A stretch of DNA of 64,000 nt from an uncultured Methylibium sp. (GTDB lineage: Bacteria; Pseudomonadota; Gammaproteobacteria; Burkholderiales; Burkholderiaceae_C): NCBI RefSeq assembly GCF_902826655.1, contig NZ_CADEFR010000005.1, positions 62,001 through 126,000 on the forward strand. The letters run 5' to 3'. Shown here in pieces: positions 26,368 to 38,587 of the stretch (the first letter of the stretch is position 1; each line of letters begins with the position of its first letter). The position numbers were made by a program, and so were the translations under genes. A model generated the notes under the pieces. That model was not told the origin of the DNA. It saw only the letters and a list, made by a program, of their open reading frames with translations, and searched no databases.

Positions 26368-27687
26368 ATGTCCGTGTTCACCCTGGGCCTGAACCACACG
26401 ACCGCGCCTGTCGATCTGCGCGGCCGTTTCGCGTTCACGCTCGAGCAACTCGCCCCGACGCTGCAGACCTTCCGCGACCGCATCGGCGCGCCGCAGCGGC
26501 CGCTGGCGCCGGAAGCCGCGATCCTGTCGACCTGCAATCGCACCGAGCTCTACTGCGCCGCCGAGCCGCAGCTGGTTCGCCCGGCGCTCGAGTGGCTGGC
26601 CGGCGTCGGCGGTGTCGGTGCCGACACGCTGCACAGCCATGCCTACGTGCTGGAGGGTGGCGAAGCCGCGCGGCACGCCTTCCGCGTCGCCAGCGGTCTC
26701 GACTCGATGGTGCTGGGCGAGGCGCAGATCCTGGGCCAGATGAAGTCGGCGGTGCGCGAGGCCGACGCCGCCGGCACGCTGGGCAGCACGCTGCACCAGT
26801 TGTTCCAGCGCAGCTTCGCGGTCGCCAAGGAAGTGCGTACCGCCACCGAGATCGGCTCGCACTCGATCAGCATGGCCGCGGCCGCGGTGCGGCTGGCCGG
26901 GCAGCTGTTCGAGGACCTGCGCGAGATCCGCGTGCTGTTCGTCGGCGCCGGCGAGATGATCGAGCTGGCCGCGACGCACTTCGCGGCGCGCGCGCCGGCG
27001 AAGATGGCCGTCGCCAACCGCACGCTCGAGCGCGGCGAGGCGCTGGCGGCGCGCTTCGGCGCCGAGACCATCCGCCTGAGCGACCTGCCGTCGCGACTGC
27101 ACGAGTTCGACGCGGTCGTGTCGTGCACCGCGAGTTCGCTGCCGCTGATCGGCCTGGGGGCCGTCGAGCGGGCGCTCAAGCGGCGCAAGCACCGCCCGAT
27201 GTTCATGGTCGACCTGGCGGTGCCACGCGACATCGAGCCCGAGGTGGCGCGCCTCGACGACGTCTACCTCTACACCGTCGACGACCTCTCGGCCATCGTC
27301 CAGAGCGGCGGCGAGAAGCGCCAGGCTGCCGTGGCCCAGGCCGAGGCCATCATCGAGACCGGCGTGCAAGGCTTCGTGCACTGGCTGGGCCAGCGCGGCA
27401 CGGTGCCGCTGATCCAGGCCCTGAACGCCCAAACCGACGCCTGGCGCGAGACCGAGCTCGCTCGGGCCCGCAAGCTGCTGGCGCGCGGCGACAGCGTGGA
27501 CGCGGTGCTGGAAGCGCTGTCGCGCGGGCTGACGCAGAAGATGCTGCACGGCGCGCTGGCCGAGTTGCACGCCTCCGATCCGGCGCAGCGCGCGCAGCTC
27601 GCGAGCGTGGTGTCGCGCTTGTTCCTGCGCGGCACCGCGTCGTCGCCAGGCCCCGCGCCGCACGGCGAGCGGGACGACGCGCTCTAG
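26368..27687 (+). CDS. hemA: glutamyl-tRNA reductase
   Basis: 439 aa. Reduces glutamyl-tRNA(Glu) to glutamate-1-semialdehyde, first step of C5 haem synthesis, using [18 protein letters not shown] (7-19), STCNRTELY with the catalytic Cys (about 50-58), [22 protein letters not shown], nucleotide site [11 protein letters not shown], and the C-terminal dimerisation helices ([11 protein letters not shown]). Conserved order hemA-prfA-prmC downstream. Confidence 0.97.
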   Translation: MSVFTLGLNHTTAPVDLRGRFAFTLEQLAPTLQTFRDRIGAPQRPLAPEAAILSTCNRTELYCAAEPQLVRPALEWLAGVGGVGADTLHSHAYVLEGGEAARHAFRVASGLDSMVLGEAQILGQMKSAVREADAAGTLGSTLHQLFQRSFAVAKEVRTATEIGSHSISMAAAAVRLAGQLFEDLREIRVLFVGAGEMIELAATHFAARAPAKMAVANRTLERGEALAARFGAETIRLSDLPSRLHEFDAVVSCTASSLPLIGLGAVERALKRRKHRPMFMVDLAVPRDIEPEVARLDDVYLYTVDDLSAIVQSGGEKRQAAVAQAEAIIETGVQGFVHWLGQRGTVPLIQALNAQTDAWRETELARARKLLARGDSVDAVLEALSRGLTQKMLHGALAELHASDPAQRAQLASVVSRLFLRGTASSPGPAPHGERDDAL

Positions 27688-27754
27688 CGGCGCGGCGCCT
27701 GGCCGTCTCCTGCCGCCGCGGCCGATGGCCGCCCCTCCCCTTGCCGCCTTGCCG

Positions 27755-28836
<1,082 letters not shown>

Positions 28837-28840
<4 letters not shown>

Positions 28841-29670
28841 GCGGCGCACCGGCGGTCGACACGGTGGCCTTGGCGCTGTCCGTCGCGCGCCAACGCGGCG
28901 TGCCGCGGCTGGACGCGCTGGCCCTGCTGTCCGACGTGCTGGCCTGCCCGCGCAGCTGGCTGCTGGCGCACGACGATGCCCCGCTCGCCCTTGCGGCGCG
29001 GGCGCGCTACGGCGATCTCCTCGCGCGCCGCGCGGCCGGCGAGCCGCTGGCCTACCTGCTCGGCACGAAGGAGTTCTTCGGCCTGGCGCTCGCCGTCACG
29101 CCCGACGTGCTGGTGCCGCGGCCCGAGACCGAGACACTGGTGGAGTGGGCCCTGGAGCTGCTGCCGGTCGATCGCGTCGCGGCGGTCGTCGACCTCGGGA
29201 CCGGCAGCGGCGCCATCGCCCTGGCCCTGGCGCAGCAACGCCCGCAGGCGCGAGTGATCGCTATCGATTCCAGCGCGCCGGCCCTGGCCATCGCCGCCGC
29301 CAACGGCCTTAGTCACGGCCTGGCCGTCGAGTGGCTGCCGAGCGACTGGTTCGGCGCGCTGGCCGGGCGTCGCTTCGACGTGATCGTGTCCAACCCGCCC
29401 TACATCGCGACGGGCGACGCGCACCTGCAGGCGCTGACGCACGAACCCCGGCAGGCACTGACCTCGGGGCCTGACGGGCTCGACGCGATCCGGCATCTGG
29501 TCGGCGCCGCACCGGCCCACCTGCAAGCGGCCGGCTGGCTGCTGCTGGAGCACGGCCACGACCAGGCGCCCGCCGTCCAGGCCCTGCTGGCCGACGCCGG
29601 CTTCGGCGAGGTCCGCACGCGCCGCGACCTGGCGGGACTGCCCCGCTGCACCGGCGGCCGGCTGGCCTGA
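28837..29670 (+). CDS. prmC: release factor glutamine methyltransferase
   Basis: 277 aa from GTG at 28837 overlapping the prfA stop (GTGA). Methylates the GGQ glutamine of RF1/RF2. N-terminal helical domain, then [32 protein letters not shown] site [16 protein letters not shown] and the catalytic VSNPPYI. Confidence 0.97.
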
Positions 29671-29824
29671 CGCATGAACCGCCCCGGATTCGTGCGAAAG
29701 ATTGCACGGATCGCGGAGGGCTGTTGCGGCGTCACGACCCGGCACAGACAAGCCCTTCGCCGGCGCGTACGATGATTTTCCGGAGCGCCACGATGGCGCC
29801 CCCGGTCTGCCCGAGGAGCCTGCC

Positions 29825-30460
29825 ATGCTTGAGCACCGCGCCTTGTTCCGTCCGACCCGGCTTGCCCTTGCGGCAAGCGCCCTCCTCCTCTTTGCGCCGC
29901 TGGCGCCCGCCCAGTCGGCCGATGCCGGCGCCGGCCTGCGTGGCGACGCCGGCTGGCCACGCTGGCAGGGTCGCCTGAGCCTGAGCAGCAACCTGTCCGA
30001 CCCGCTGACCGGCAGCGCTGCGCGCGACAGCCTCAGCCTGCTGGGCGACTACTACTTCGTCCAGCAGGGCCTGGCACCCCGCAGTCGCTACGCGGGCGGG
30101 TTCCGCGCCACCGGCGGCCTGTTCATCGGACCGCGGGCCAGCGCGTGGTCGGCGCTGCCGGCCAGCCCGGCCGACCTGGGCAGCGGCTTCAGCGCCCAGC
30201 GCCGCAGCTTCAGCTTCTGGGGCCCGGCCGGCACCGCGGACGACACCGGCTCGAACTCGGTGCCCTACGTCGGCGTGGGCTACACCGGCCTGAACGCACT
30301 GCGCGCCACCGGCGGCGGCTGGAGTTTCAGTGCCGACCTCGGCCTGATGGCATTGCAGCCGCGCTCAGCGGTGCGATTGGGGCAGCAGAGCCTCAGCGAC
30401 ACGCTGCGCGAACTGCAGCTGAGCCCGTTGCTGCAGGTCGGCGTGTCCTACGCGTTCTGA
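29825..30460 (+). CDS. secreted outer-membrane-type protein, unknown function
   Basis: 211 aa from ATG at 29825. Signal peptide LALAASALLLFAPLAPAQS, then a Ser/Gly-rich beta-strand pattern (WQGRLSLSSNLSDP, SLSLLGDYYFVQQGL, GFRATGGLFIG, VPYVGVGYTGL, WSFSADLGLMAL) ending in LLQVGVSYAF. The terminal Phe is typical of Bam-inserted beta-barrels. Similar small proteins occur in Burkholderiales without function. Confidence 0.75.
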   Translation: MLEHRALFRPTRLALAASALLLFAPLAPAQSADAGAGLRGDAGWPRWQGRLSLSSNLSDPLTGSAARDSLSLLGDYYFVQQGLAPRSRYAGGFRATGGLFIGPRASAWSALPASPADLGSGFSAQRRSFSFWGPAGTADDTGSNSVPYVGVGYTGLNALRATGGGWSFSADLGLMALQPRSAVRLGQQSLSDTLRELQLSPLLQVGVSYAF

Positions 30461-30548
30461 GCGGCGGGGCTTTGCGCCGGGCCGGCCGTCGATGGCCGGC
30501 TTTGCCGTATAACCGCGGCTGTTCTTCATCCTGCCGCGAGCCCGAACC

Positions 30549-30872
30549 ATGTCCGAGACCACCACCGACGTCCAGCAACGCATCGCCCAGCTGGTCAAGA
30601 ATCACCGGGTCGTGCTGTTCATGAAGGGCACCGCGCAGTTTCCGATGTGCGGCTTCTCGGGCCGGGCGATCCAGATCCTCAAGGCCAACGGCGTGACCGA
30701 CCTGACCACGGTCAACGTGCTCGAGGACGAAGCGGTGCGCCAGGGCATCAAGGATTACGCCAACTGGCCGACGATCCCCCAGCTCTACGTGAACGGCGAG
30801 TTCGTCGGCGGCTCGGACATCATGATGGAGATGCACCAGGCCGGAGAGCTGCAGGCGCTGCTCAACGCCTGA
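30549..30872 (+). CDS. grxD: monothiol glutaredoxin, Grx4 type
   Basis: 107 aa. VVLFMKGTAQFPMCGFSGRAIQIL holds the CGFS site that binds a [2Fe-2S] cluster bridged with glutathione; WPTIPQLYVNGEFVGGSDIMMEM is the GSH-binding part. Carrier of iron-sulfur clusters with BolA. In the hemA-prfA-prmC neighbourhood as in other Burkholderiales. Confidence 0.96.
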   Translation: MSETTTDVQQRIAQLVKNHRVVLFMKGTAQFPMCGFSGRAIQILKANGVTDLTTVNVLEDEAVRQGIKDYANWPTIPQLYVNGEFVGGSDIMMEMHQAGELQALLNA

Positions 30873-30878
30873 GCCGGC

Positions 30879-31442
30879 ATGAAGCCGCGGCTGGTCGTCG
30901 GCATCACCGGGGCGACCGGCGCCGTCTACGCAACGCGGCTGTTGAAGCGCGCGCGTGCGCTGGGCGCCGAGACGCACGTGGTCGTCACCCCGGCCGGCGT
31001 GCTCAATGTGCATCACGAGCTGGGGCTGGACCGGCAGGCGCTCGAGGCGCTGGCCGATCACGCCCATGCGCCGGGTGACATCGGCGCCTGCATCGCCAGC
31101 GGCAGCTTCGCCGCGTCGGCCATGGTGGTGGCGCCCTGCTCGATGAAGTCGCTGGCGGCGATCGCGCATGGCCTGTCGGACAACCTGCTGACTCGCGCCG
31201 CCGACGTGACGCTGAAGGAACGCCGCCGTCTCGTGCTGCTGGTGCGGGAGACGCCCTTCAACCTCGCGCACCTGCGCAACATGACCGCGGTGACCGAGAT
31301 GGGCGGGATCGTGTTCCCGCCGCTGCCGGCCTTCTACCACCGGCCGGCCAGCATCGACGAACTGGTCGACGACACGGTCGAGCGGGTGCTGGCGCTGATC
31401 GGCTTCGACGCGGCCGCGCCCAAGGCCTGGGCCGGGCTGTGA
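30879..31442 (+). CDS. ubiX: flavin prenyltransferase UbiX
   Basis: 187 aa. Makes prenylated FMN for the decarboxylase UbiD in ubiquinone synthesis. VVGITGATGAVYATRLL (FMN site), CIASGSFAASAMVVAPCSMKSLAAIAHG, DNLLTRAADVTLKERRRLVLLVRETPF. Six bp after grxD. Confidence 0.95.
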   Translation: MKPRLVVGITGATGAVYATRLLKRARALGAETHVVVTPAGVLNVHHELGLDRQALEALADHAHAPGDIGACIASGSFAASAMVVAPCSMKSLAAIAHGLSDNLLTRAADVTLKERRRLVLLVRETPFNLAHLRNMTAVTEMGGIVFPPLPAFYHRPASIDELVDDTVERVLALIGFDAAAPKAWAGL

Positions 31443-31448
31443 CGCCGG

Positions 31449-32072
31449 TCAGCGCGGCGCCGCGTCCTTGAACTCCCACTTGCGCCGCGCACCGAACACC
31501 GCGTTCGGGTACTCGGGGCGGCCGCGGCTGCCGTTGTAGCGGCCCAGCGCGAGAAAGAGGTCGCCGCGCTCGCGGTCGAGGTAGTGGCGCAGGATCACGC
31601 AGCCGAAGCGGAGGTTGGTCTGCAGGTGGAAGAGCCGGGCCGGGTCGCCGTCGCCGATCAGGCGCATCCAGAAGGGCATCACCTGCATGTAGCCGCGCGC
31701 ACCGGCGACCGACACGGCGAACTTGCGGAAGCCGCTCTCGACCTCGATCACGCCCAGCACCAGGCCTGCGTCGAGACCGGCGCGCTTGCTCTCGTACCAG
31801 ACCGTCTCCAGGAACTCGACGCGGCGCAGGTCCTCGGTCTTGCGCTTCTTCAGCCGGTCGCTCATCGACGTGAGCCAGCGGATGTAGGCCAGCCGATCGT
31901 CGACCGTCGTGAAGCTGGGCCGCGGCGGCGCGCCCTGCGCCACGGCGGCCGACAGCGCCGTGCGCACCGCGTCGGCCAGGGGCTCCTCGGCCTGCGCGCC
32001 GGCACGGACCGGCGAGGAGCGCAAGCCGGCGGCCAGCGCCACCGTCGCGCACAGGGCCGCGCGCCGCTGCAT
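31449..32072 (-). CDS. lytic transglycosylase (SLT domain)
   Basis: 207 aa from ATG at 32072. Secretory signal [27 protein letters not shown] catalytic domain with VLGVIEVESGFRKFAVSVAGARGYMQVMPFW (catalytic Glu in EVESGF) and ALGRYNGSRGRPEYPNAVF. Cleaves peptidoglycan to 1,6-anhydro ends. Its ATG overlaps the proS stop by one base. Confidence 0.92.
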   Translation of the reverse strand: MQRRAALCATVALAAGLRSSPVRAGAQAEEPLADAVRTALSAAVAQGAPPRPSFTTVDDRLAYIRWLTSMSDRLKKRKTEDLRRVEFLETVWYESKRAGLDAGLVLGVIEVESGFRKFAVSVAGARGYMQVMPFWMRLIGDGDPARLFHLQTNLRFGCVILRHYLDRERGDLFLALGRYNGSRGRPEYPNAVFGARRKWEFKDAAPR

Positions 32073-33817
32073 CAGCCGCGCAGGCGCGTGAGCAGCTGCG
32101 CCGCCACGTCGGAAAGCGGCAGCTTGCCGGCCTCGGCGTCCTGCCGGCCCTGCAACTCGACCTGGCCGTCCTTCAGACCGCGATCGGAGATCACGACCCG
32201 CTGCGGCACGCCGATCAGCTCCCAGTCGGCGAACATCGCGCCGGGGCGCTCGCCGCGATCGTCGAGCAGCGCGTCGATCCCCGCGTCCAGCAACTGCGCG
32301 TGCAGGGCATCGGCCGCGGCCTTGACCTCGGCCGAGCGGTCGTAGCCGATCGGGCAGACGACCGCCTCGAAGGGCGCGATCGCCGCCGGCCACACGATGC
32401 CGCGCGCGTCGTGGCTCTGTTCGATCGCAGCGCCCAGGATGCGGGTGACGCCGATGCCGTAGCAGCCCATCTCCATCAGCTGCGGCTTGCCGTTCTCGTC
32501 GAGGTAGGTCGCGTTCATCGCAGCGCTGTACTTCGTGCCGAGGTAGAAGACATGGCCGACCTCGATGCCGCGCTGGATGGCGAGCACGCCCTTGCCGTCC
32601 GGCGAGGGGTCGCCCGCGACGGCATTGCGGATGTCGGCCACGAGATCCGGCTCGGGCAGGTCGCGGCCCCAGTTGACGCCGGTGTAGTGGAAGTCGACCT
32701 CGTTGGCGCCGCAGACGAAGTCGGCCATGTTCGCGACCGTGCGCTCGGCGATCAGCTTCACCGGCTTCTTCAGGCCGATCGGCCCCAGGTAGCCGGGCCG
32801 CGTGCCGAAGTGATCGTCGATCTCGGCCACGGTCGCGAAGCGAAAGCCCGACTTGAAGCCAGGCAGCTTGGCGGTCTTGACCTCGTTGAGGTCGTGATCG
32901 CCGCGCACCAGCAGCAGCCAGACCGTCGTGCCGACAATGTCGCCCTTGTCGTTGCGGTCGTCGGAGGCCAGCACCAGCGACTTCACGGTGCGCTCGAGCG
33001 GCAGGCCGAGCAGCGCCGCCACGTCGGCGCAGGTGCTCTTGCCGGGCGTCGGCGTCCTGGTCAGCGGCTGGGTCGCGGCGCCACGGCTCGCCAGCAGCGG
33101 CACGCACTCGGCCAGCTCGATGTTGGCGGCGTAGTCGCTGGTCGGGCAGTAGACCAGCGCGTCCTCGCCGGTTTCGGCGATCACCTGGAACTCGTGCGAG
33201 AGGTCGCCGCCGATCGCACCGGTGTCGGCAGAGACCGCACGGTACTGCAGGCCGAAGCGATCGAAGATCCGCTTGTAGGCCGCGAACATCGCTTCGTAGC
33301 TGCGCGCGGCAGCGTCCTTGTCGCGGTCGAAGGAGTAGGCGTCCTTCATCGTGAACTCGCGCCCGCGCATCAGGCCGAAGCGCGGCCGGCGCTCGTCGCG
33401 GAACTTGGTCTGGATGTGATAGAAATTTCGCGGCAGCTGACGGTAGCTGCGCAGCTCCTGCCGCGCGATGTCGGTGACGACCTCCTCGCTGGTCGGCTGG
33501 ATCACGAAGTCGCGTTCGTGCCGGTCCTTCACGCGCAGCAGTTCCGGGCCCATCTTGTCGAAGCGGCCGGTCTCCTGCCACAGCTCGGCCGGCTGCACGA
33601 CGGGCATCAGCAGCTCGACGGCGCCGGCGCGGTTCATCTCCTCGCGGATGATGCCCTCGACCTTGCGGATCACGCGCAAGCCCATCGGCATGTAGTTGTA
33701 GATGCCGGCGCCCAGGCGCTTGATCAGGCCGGCCCGCAGCATCAGCTTGTGGCTCGCGACCTCGGCATCGGCCGGCGCTTCCTTGAGGGTCGAAACGAAG
33801 AACTGGGAGGCTTTCAT
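32072..33817 (-). CDS. proS: prolyl-tRNA synthetase
   Basis: 581 aa, bacterial type with an editing insertion. Class II motifs: [65 protein letters not shown] (motif 2), and [18 protein letters not shown] (motif 3); INS editing domain in the centre ([13 protein letters not shown]...), anticodon-binding domain at the end. Charges tRNA-Pro, two copies of which with CGG anticodon are in this window. Confidence 0.98.
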   Translation of the reverse strand: MKASQFFVSTLKEAPADAEVASHKLMLRAGLIKRLGAGIYNYMPMGLRVIRKVEGIIREEMNRAGAVELLMPVVQPAELWQETGRFDKMGPELLRVKDRHERDFVIQPTSEEVVTDIARQELRSYRQLPRNFYHIQTKFRDERRPRFGLMRGREFTMKDAYSFDRDKDAAARSYEAMFAAYKRIFDRFGLQYRAVSADTGAIGGDLSHEFQVIAETGEDALVYCPTSDYAANIELAECVPLLASRGAATQPLTRTPTPGKSTCADVAALLGLPLERTVKSLVLASDDRNDKGDIVGTTVWLLLVRGDHDLNEVKTAKLPGFKSGFRFATVAEIDDHFGTRPGYLGPIGLKKPVKLIAERTVANMADFVCGANEVDFHYTGVNWGRDLPEPDLVADIRNAVAGDPSPDGKGVLAIQRGIEVGHVFYLGTKYSAAMNATYLDENGKPQLMEMGCYGIGVTRILGAAIEQSHDARGIVWPAAIAPFEAVVCPIGYDRSAEVKAAADALHAQLLDAGIDALLDDRGERPGAMFADWELIGVPQRVVISDRGLKDGQVELQGRQDAEAGKLPLSDVAAQLLTRLRG

Positions 33818-33900
33818 GGCGGGGCCGAAGGCGGCGCGGACTGCTGCGGAACGGGACGATTTGCTGCCGGACGACCCCCGGCCCTAGGGCAGGCGCGGGG

Positions 33901-33928
33901 TTGCATCGCAGGGGCCCGGTGCAATAAT
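33901..33928 (+). promoter_or_regulatory. rppH promoter
   Basis: TTGCAT (33901-33906), 16-bp spacer and AATAAT (33923-33928). Downstream, TGAATTC occurs twice 12 bp apart (33928 and 33940). Confidence 0.5.
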
Positions 33929-33957
33929 GAATTCAAGACTGAATTCGGGGTTTCATT

Positions 33958-34542
33958 ATGCTCGACCGTGAAGGCTTCAGGCCCAACGTCGGCATCGTTC
34001 TGCTCAACCAGCGGAACCAGGTGTTCTGGGGCAAGCGCATTCGGACCCACTCCTGGCAGTTCCCGCAGGGCGGCATCAAGCACGGCGAGACGCCGGAGCA
34101 GGCGATGTTCCGCGAGCTGCACGAAGAAGTCGGCTTGCATCCCGAGCACGTGCGCATCATCGCGCGCACCCGGGACTGGTTGCGCTACGAGGTCCCCGAC
34201 CACTACATCCGCCGCGAGGCGCGCGGCCACTACCGCGGGCAGAAACAGATCTGGTTCCTGCTGCAGCTGATGGGACGCGATTGCGACATGAACCTGCGTG
34301 CCAGCGACCATCCGGAGTTCGATGCCTGGCGCTGGAACGAGTACTGGGTGCCGCTCGAGTTCGTGATCGAGTTCAAGCGCGACGTCTACCAGATGGCCTT
34401 GACCGAACTGGCGCGCTTCCTGCCCCGCGCCAGCCACCACAACCGCTACCTGCGCGCAGGGATGCGCTCGCACCGTCGCGACGACGAGGGGCCCGATACC
34501 GCTCCGATCGACGAGCCGTCGGAGCCGAACCCGGCGCCCTGA
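33958..34542 (+). CDS. rppH: RNA pyrophosphohydrolase
   Basis: 194 aa. Removes pyrophosphate from 5'-triphosphate mRNA to trigger decay. [21 protein letters not shown], Nudix box [33 protein letters not shown], and the Nudix-partner region [10 protein letters not shown]. An Asp/Glu/Pro-rich tail ends the protein. Divergent from proS, a conserved Burkholderiales arrangement. Confidence 0.96.
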   Translation: MLDREGFRPNVGIVLLNQRNQVFWGKRIRTHSWQFPQGGIKHGETPEQAMFRELHEEVGLHPEHVRIIARTRDWLRYEVPDHYIRREARGHYRGQKQIWFLLQLMGRDCDMNLRASDHPEFDAWRWNEYWVPLEFVIEFKRDVYQMALTELARFLPRASHHNRYLRAGMRSHRRDDEGPDTAPIDEPSEPNPAP

Positions 34543-34546
34543 GCGA

Positions 34547-35461
34547 TCAGGCCGAGCGGCGGTTCAGCAGACTCAGGCCGATCGCCACGGCGACCAGGGC
34601 ACTGAGCAGTTCGCCCCCGAGCTGTTCACCGAGCAGCCAGCCGGCGAACACCGTCCCGAACACCGGCGTCAGGAACACGAAGGCCTGGACGCGGGTCGCC
34701 GGGTAGCGGGTCAGGAGCCAGAACCAGATCAGGTAGCTGGCGAAGGTGACGATCACCGCCTGATAGAAGACCGAGCCGATCGCGAGCGGGCTCCACGTCG
34801 ACGGCCACGGGCTGCCAGCCGCCCAGGCCGCCAGCGGCGACAACAGGCCGGCCACCAGCAGCTGGTAGGCGAGCGTTTTCTCGGCCGGTGCGTGACGCAG
34901 GGCGCTGAAGCGAATGACGACCGTGGTCAGGCCCCACAGCACCGCGGCGACGATGATGAGCGTGTCGCCGAGCCAGGGCCATGTGCCGGCCTGCGGGGCC
35001 GGCTCGGCAAAGGCATACGCCACGCCGGCGAAGGCGAGTACCAGGCCGAAGGTCTGCAACGGCCGCAGTCGCTCGGCAGGCACCAGCCAGGCCAGCATCA
35101 GTGCTACGACGAAGGGCGAGGTGTTGATGAAGACCACCGAGCGCGCGGCCGTCGTGTACTGCAGACCGACGAAGATGCAGCCGAACTCGACCGCGAACAG
35201 CAGGCCGGCCAGGAGCCCGGGGGCGAGCGTGCCGTCGCGCCAGTTCCATGCGATGCCCCGCCAGCGCATCCAGGCCAGCACCAGCCCCAGGGCGACGACG
35301 CTGCGGATCGCGAGCTGGATCAATGCCGGCACCTCGGGCAGCACGGCCTTGATGGCCACCTGGTTCAGGCCCCACAAGGCGCAGCACAGGACCAGCGCGA
35401 GGACGGCCCGCGTGTCGAGACGGTGCGCGCGGACTTCGATGGTGGGGGATGTCGCGGTCAA
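34547..35461 (-). CDS. EamA/DMT-family transporter
   Basis: 304 aa, ten predicted helices in two EamA repeats (ALVLCCALWGLNQVAIKAVL near the start; IIVAAVLWGLTTVVIRF in the second). Drug/metabolite transporters export amino acids or metabolites; substrate unknown. 12 bp downstream of proB on the same strand. Confidence 0.9.
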   Translation of the reverse strand: MTATSPTIEVRAHRLDTRAVLALVLCCALWGLNQVAIKAVLPEVPALIQLAIRSVVALGLVLAWMRWRGIAWNWRDGTLAPGLLAGLLFAVEFGCIFVGLQYTTAARSVVFINTSPFVVALMLAWLVPAERLRPLQTFGLVLAFAGVAYAFAEPAPQAGTWPWLGDTLIIVAAVLWGLTTVVIRFSALRHAPAEKTLAYQLLVAGLLSPLAAWAAGSPWPSTWSPLAIGSVFYQAVIVTFASYLIWFWLLTRYPATRVQAFVFLTPVFGTVFAGWLLGEQLGGELLSALVAVAIGLSLLNRRSA

Positions 35462-35473
35462 GACGGTCGGAGC

Positions 35474-36592
35474 TCAGCTCAGCACGAGGTTCGTGCGATG
35501 GATCATCTCGGGCTCGTTGCTGTAGCCGAGCAGACTCTCGATCTGGGACGAGGGCTTGCGCACGATGAGGCGTGCCTCGCCGCTGGCGTAGTTGGCCAGG
35601 CCGCGCGCGACCTCGACGCCGGTCTGGCTGCGAACGGCGATGACATCGCCGCGCACGAAGTCCCCCTGCACGTCGACCACGCCGATCGGCAGCAGGCTCT
35701 TGCCCTCGTCGCGCAGCTTGGCGACGGCGCCATCGTCGATCACCACCGCGCCACGGAGCTGCAGGTGGTCGGCCATCCACTGCTTGCGCGCCGCCAGCTT
35801 GGCGGTGCCGGCGACGAGCAAGGTGCCGATGTCCTCGCCAGCGACCAGGCGCAACAGCACATCCTGCTCGCGGCCCCAGGCAATCACCGTGGAACTGCCG
35901 CTGCTGGCGGCGCGCTTGGCCGCCAGCACCTTGGTGATCATGCCGCCGCGGCCAAGGCTGGATCCGGCGCCACCGGCCATCTGCTCGAGTTCGGGCGCCC
36001 CGGCCCGCGCCTCGCGGACGAACTGTGCCGTGGCGTCCTTGCGGGGATCGGCCGAGTAGAGCCCGGGCTGATCGGTCAGGATGACGAGCGCGTCGGCATC
36101 GACGAGGTTGGCGACCAGTGCGCCGAGCGTGTCGTTGTCGCCGAACTTGATCTCGTCGTTGACCACGGTGTCGTTCTCGTTGATCACCGGGATGACCTTC
36201 AGCGACAGCAGCGTCAGCAGGGTCGTGCGGGCGTTCAGATAGCGCTCGCGGTCGGCCAGGTCCGCGTGCGTCAGCAGGATCTGCGCGCTGCCGATGCCAT
36301 GCTCGGAGAGCTTGCTCTCGTACATCTGCGCCAGGCCCATCTGCCCCACCGCCGCGGCGGCCTGGAGCTCGTGGATCTCCTTGGGGCGCGCGCGCCACCC
36401 GAGCCGCTTCATGCCTTCGACGATGGCGCCGCTCGACACCATCAGCACCTCGCGGCCCTGACCGGCCAGCGCCGCCAGCTGCCGGCACCAGTTGCCGATG
36501 GCCTCCGCATCGACGCCGCGGCCCTCGTTGGTCACGAGGCTGGAGCCGACCTTGACGACGATGCGCCTGGCACCGCGCAGTACTTCGGACAT
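35474..36592 (-). CDS. proB: glutamate 5-kinase
   Basis: 372 aa from ATG at 36592. First step of proline synthesis. [72 protein letters not shown]-terminal PUA domain ([15 protein letters not shown]...GDVIAV). Eight bp after obgE. Confidence 0.97.
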   Translation of the reverse strand: MSEVLRGARRIVVKVGSSLVTNEGRGVDAEAIGNWCRQLAALAGQGREVLMVSSGAIVEGMKRLGWRARPKEIHELQAAAAVGQMGLAQMYESKLSEHGIGSAQILLTHADLADRERYLNARTTLLTLLSLKVIPVINENDTVVNDEIKFGDNDTLGALVANLVDADALVILTDQPGLYSADPRKDATAQFVREARAGAPELEQMAGGAGSSLGRGGMITKVLAAKRAASSGSSTVIAWGREQDVLLRLVAGEDIGTLLVAGTAKLAARKQWMADHLQLRGAVVIDDGAVAKLRDEGKSLLPIGVVDVQGDFVRGDVIAVRSQTGVEVARGLANYASGEARLIVRKPSSQIESLLGYSNEPEMIHRTNLVLS

Positions 36593-36600
36593 GCGCGACC

Positions 36601-37719
<1,119 letters not shown>

Positions 37720-37739
37720 TTAGCGGACGCTCCGCAACG

Positions 37740-37766
37740 AAAAAGCCCCGGCAAGCCGGGGCTTCG
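37740..37766 (-). terminator. terminator or attenuator between rpmA and obgE
   Basis: Read on the minus strand: AAGCCCCGG, loop CTTG, CCGGGGCTT, then TTT. It would stop much of the ribosomal-protein transcript before obgE, giving a higher rplU-rpmA level. Confidence 0.75.
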
Positions 37767-37784
37767 TCGCGACGCGCAGGCCGG

Positions 37785-38042
37785 TCAGGCCGGCGTGACG
37801 CTGACAGTCCGGCGGCTCAACGACCCCTTGGTCGCGTAGCTCACCTGCCCGTCGACCAAGGCGAACAAGGTGTGGTCCTTGCCGACGCCGACGTTCACGC
37901 CCGGGTGGAACTGGGTGCCACGCTGGCGCACGATGATGGAACCGGCCGACACGACCTGGCCACCAAACACCTTGACGCCGAGCATCTTCGGCTGCGAGTC
38001 GCGGCCGTTGCGGGTCGATCCACCGCCCTTTTTCTGTGCCAT
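37785..38042 (-). CDS. rpmA: ribosomal protein bL27
   Basis: 85 aa. [24 protein letters not shown] is the L27 N-terminus that reaches the peptidyl transferase centre, followed by [15 protein letters not shown] and [12 protein letters not shown]. Confidence 0.98.
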   Translation of the reverse strand: MAQKKGGGSTRNGRDSQPKMLGVKVFGGQVVSAGSIIVRQRGTQFHPGVNVGVGKDHTLFALVDGQVSYATKGSLSRRTVSVTPA

Positions 38043-38067
38043 GTTCTAGCTCCTTGATCGCAGCGGG

Positions 38068-38379
38068 TCAGCCGTTCACCGCGCTGATCTGCAGCTCGGT
38101 GAAGTTCTGGCGGTGGCCCTGGTGCTTCTGATAGTGCTTGCGGCGGCGCATCTTGAAGATACGCACCTTGTCGTGGCGGCCGTGGGCCACGACGGTGGCG
38201 ACGACCTTTGCACCGGCAACCAAGGGCGTGCCGACCTTGAGGTCCGCGCCGCTACCGACGGCGAGCACCTGGTCAATCACGATCTCTTGGCCGACGTCCG
38301 CAGCAATCTGTTCTACCTTGATCTTTTCGCCGGCAGCAACCTTGTACTGCTTGCCACCGGTTTTTATGAGCGCGTACAT
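38068..38379 (-). CDS. rplU: ribosomal protein bL21
   Basis: 103 aa from ATG at 38379 ([20 protein letters not shown]), the standard length; an in-frame ATG five codons earlier is less likely. [21 protein letters not shown] near the end is the family signature. First gene of rplU-rpmA-obgE-proB. Confidence 0.98.
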   Translation of the reverse strand: MYALIKTGGKQYKVAAGEKIKVEQIAADVGQEIVIDQVLAVGSGADLKVGTPLVAGAKVVATVVAHGRHDKVRIFKMRRRKHYQKHQGHRQNFTELQISAVNG

Positions 38380-38536
38380 ATCAGCCTTCCTCACGGAACA
38401 CGGCGCAGCTGCAAATGGCCACGCCCGAAGGACCGCCTTTTGGCGGAGCCCGAAATTGTAGCACGGCGGGAGCTGCTGAGCACCCTGGGGCAGGGCATGC
38501 CGTCCGGGGGCCGCGGCCGGACTGGACGCCGGTTCC

Positions 38537-38542
38537 TATAAT
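38537..38542 (+). promoter_or_regulatory. -10 element upstream of ispB
   Basis: Perfect TATAAT, predicting a start near 38549. This makes the TTG at 38543 unusable and favours GTG 38588 as the ispB start. No clear -35. Confidence 0.5.
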
Positions 38543-38587
38543 TTGCGCGCTCGCGAACCGCCGAGCGACCAACCGACTCCGCTCAGC

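Noticed and set aside
38543..38587. TTG start giving a longer IspB
   Set aside because: It adjoins a perfect -10 box and would precede the expected transcription start.
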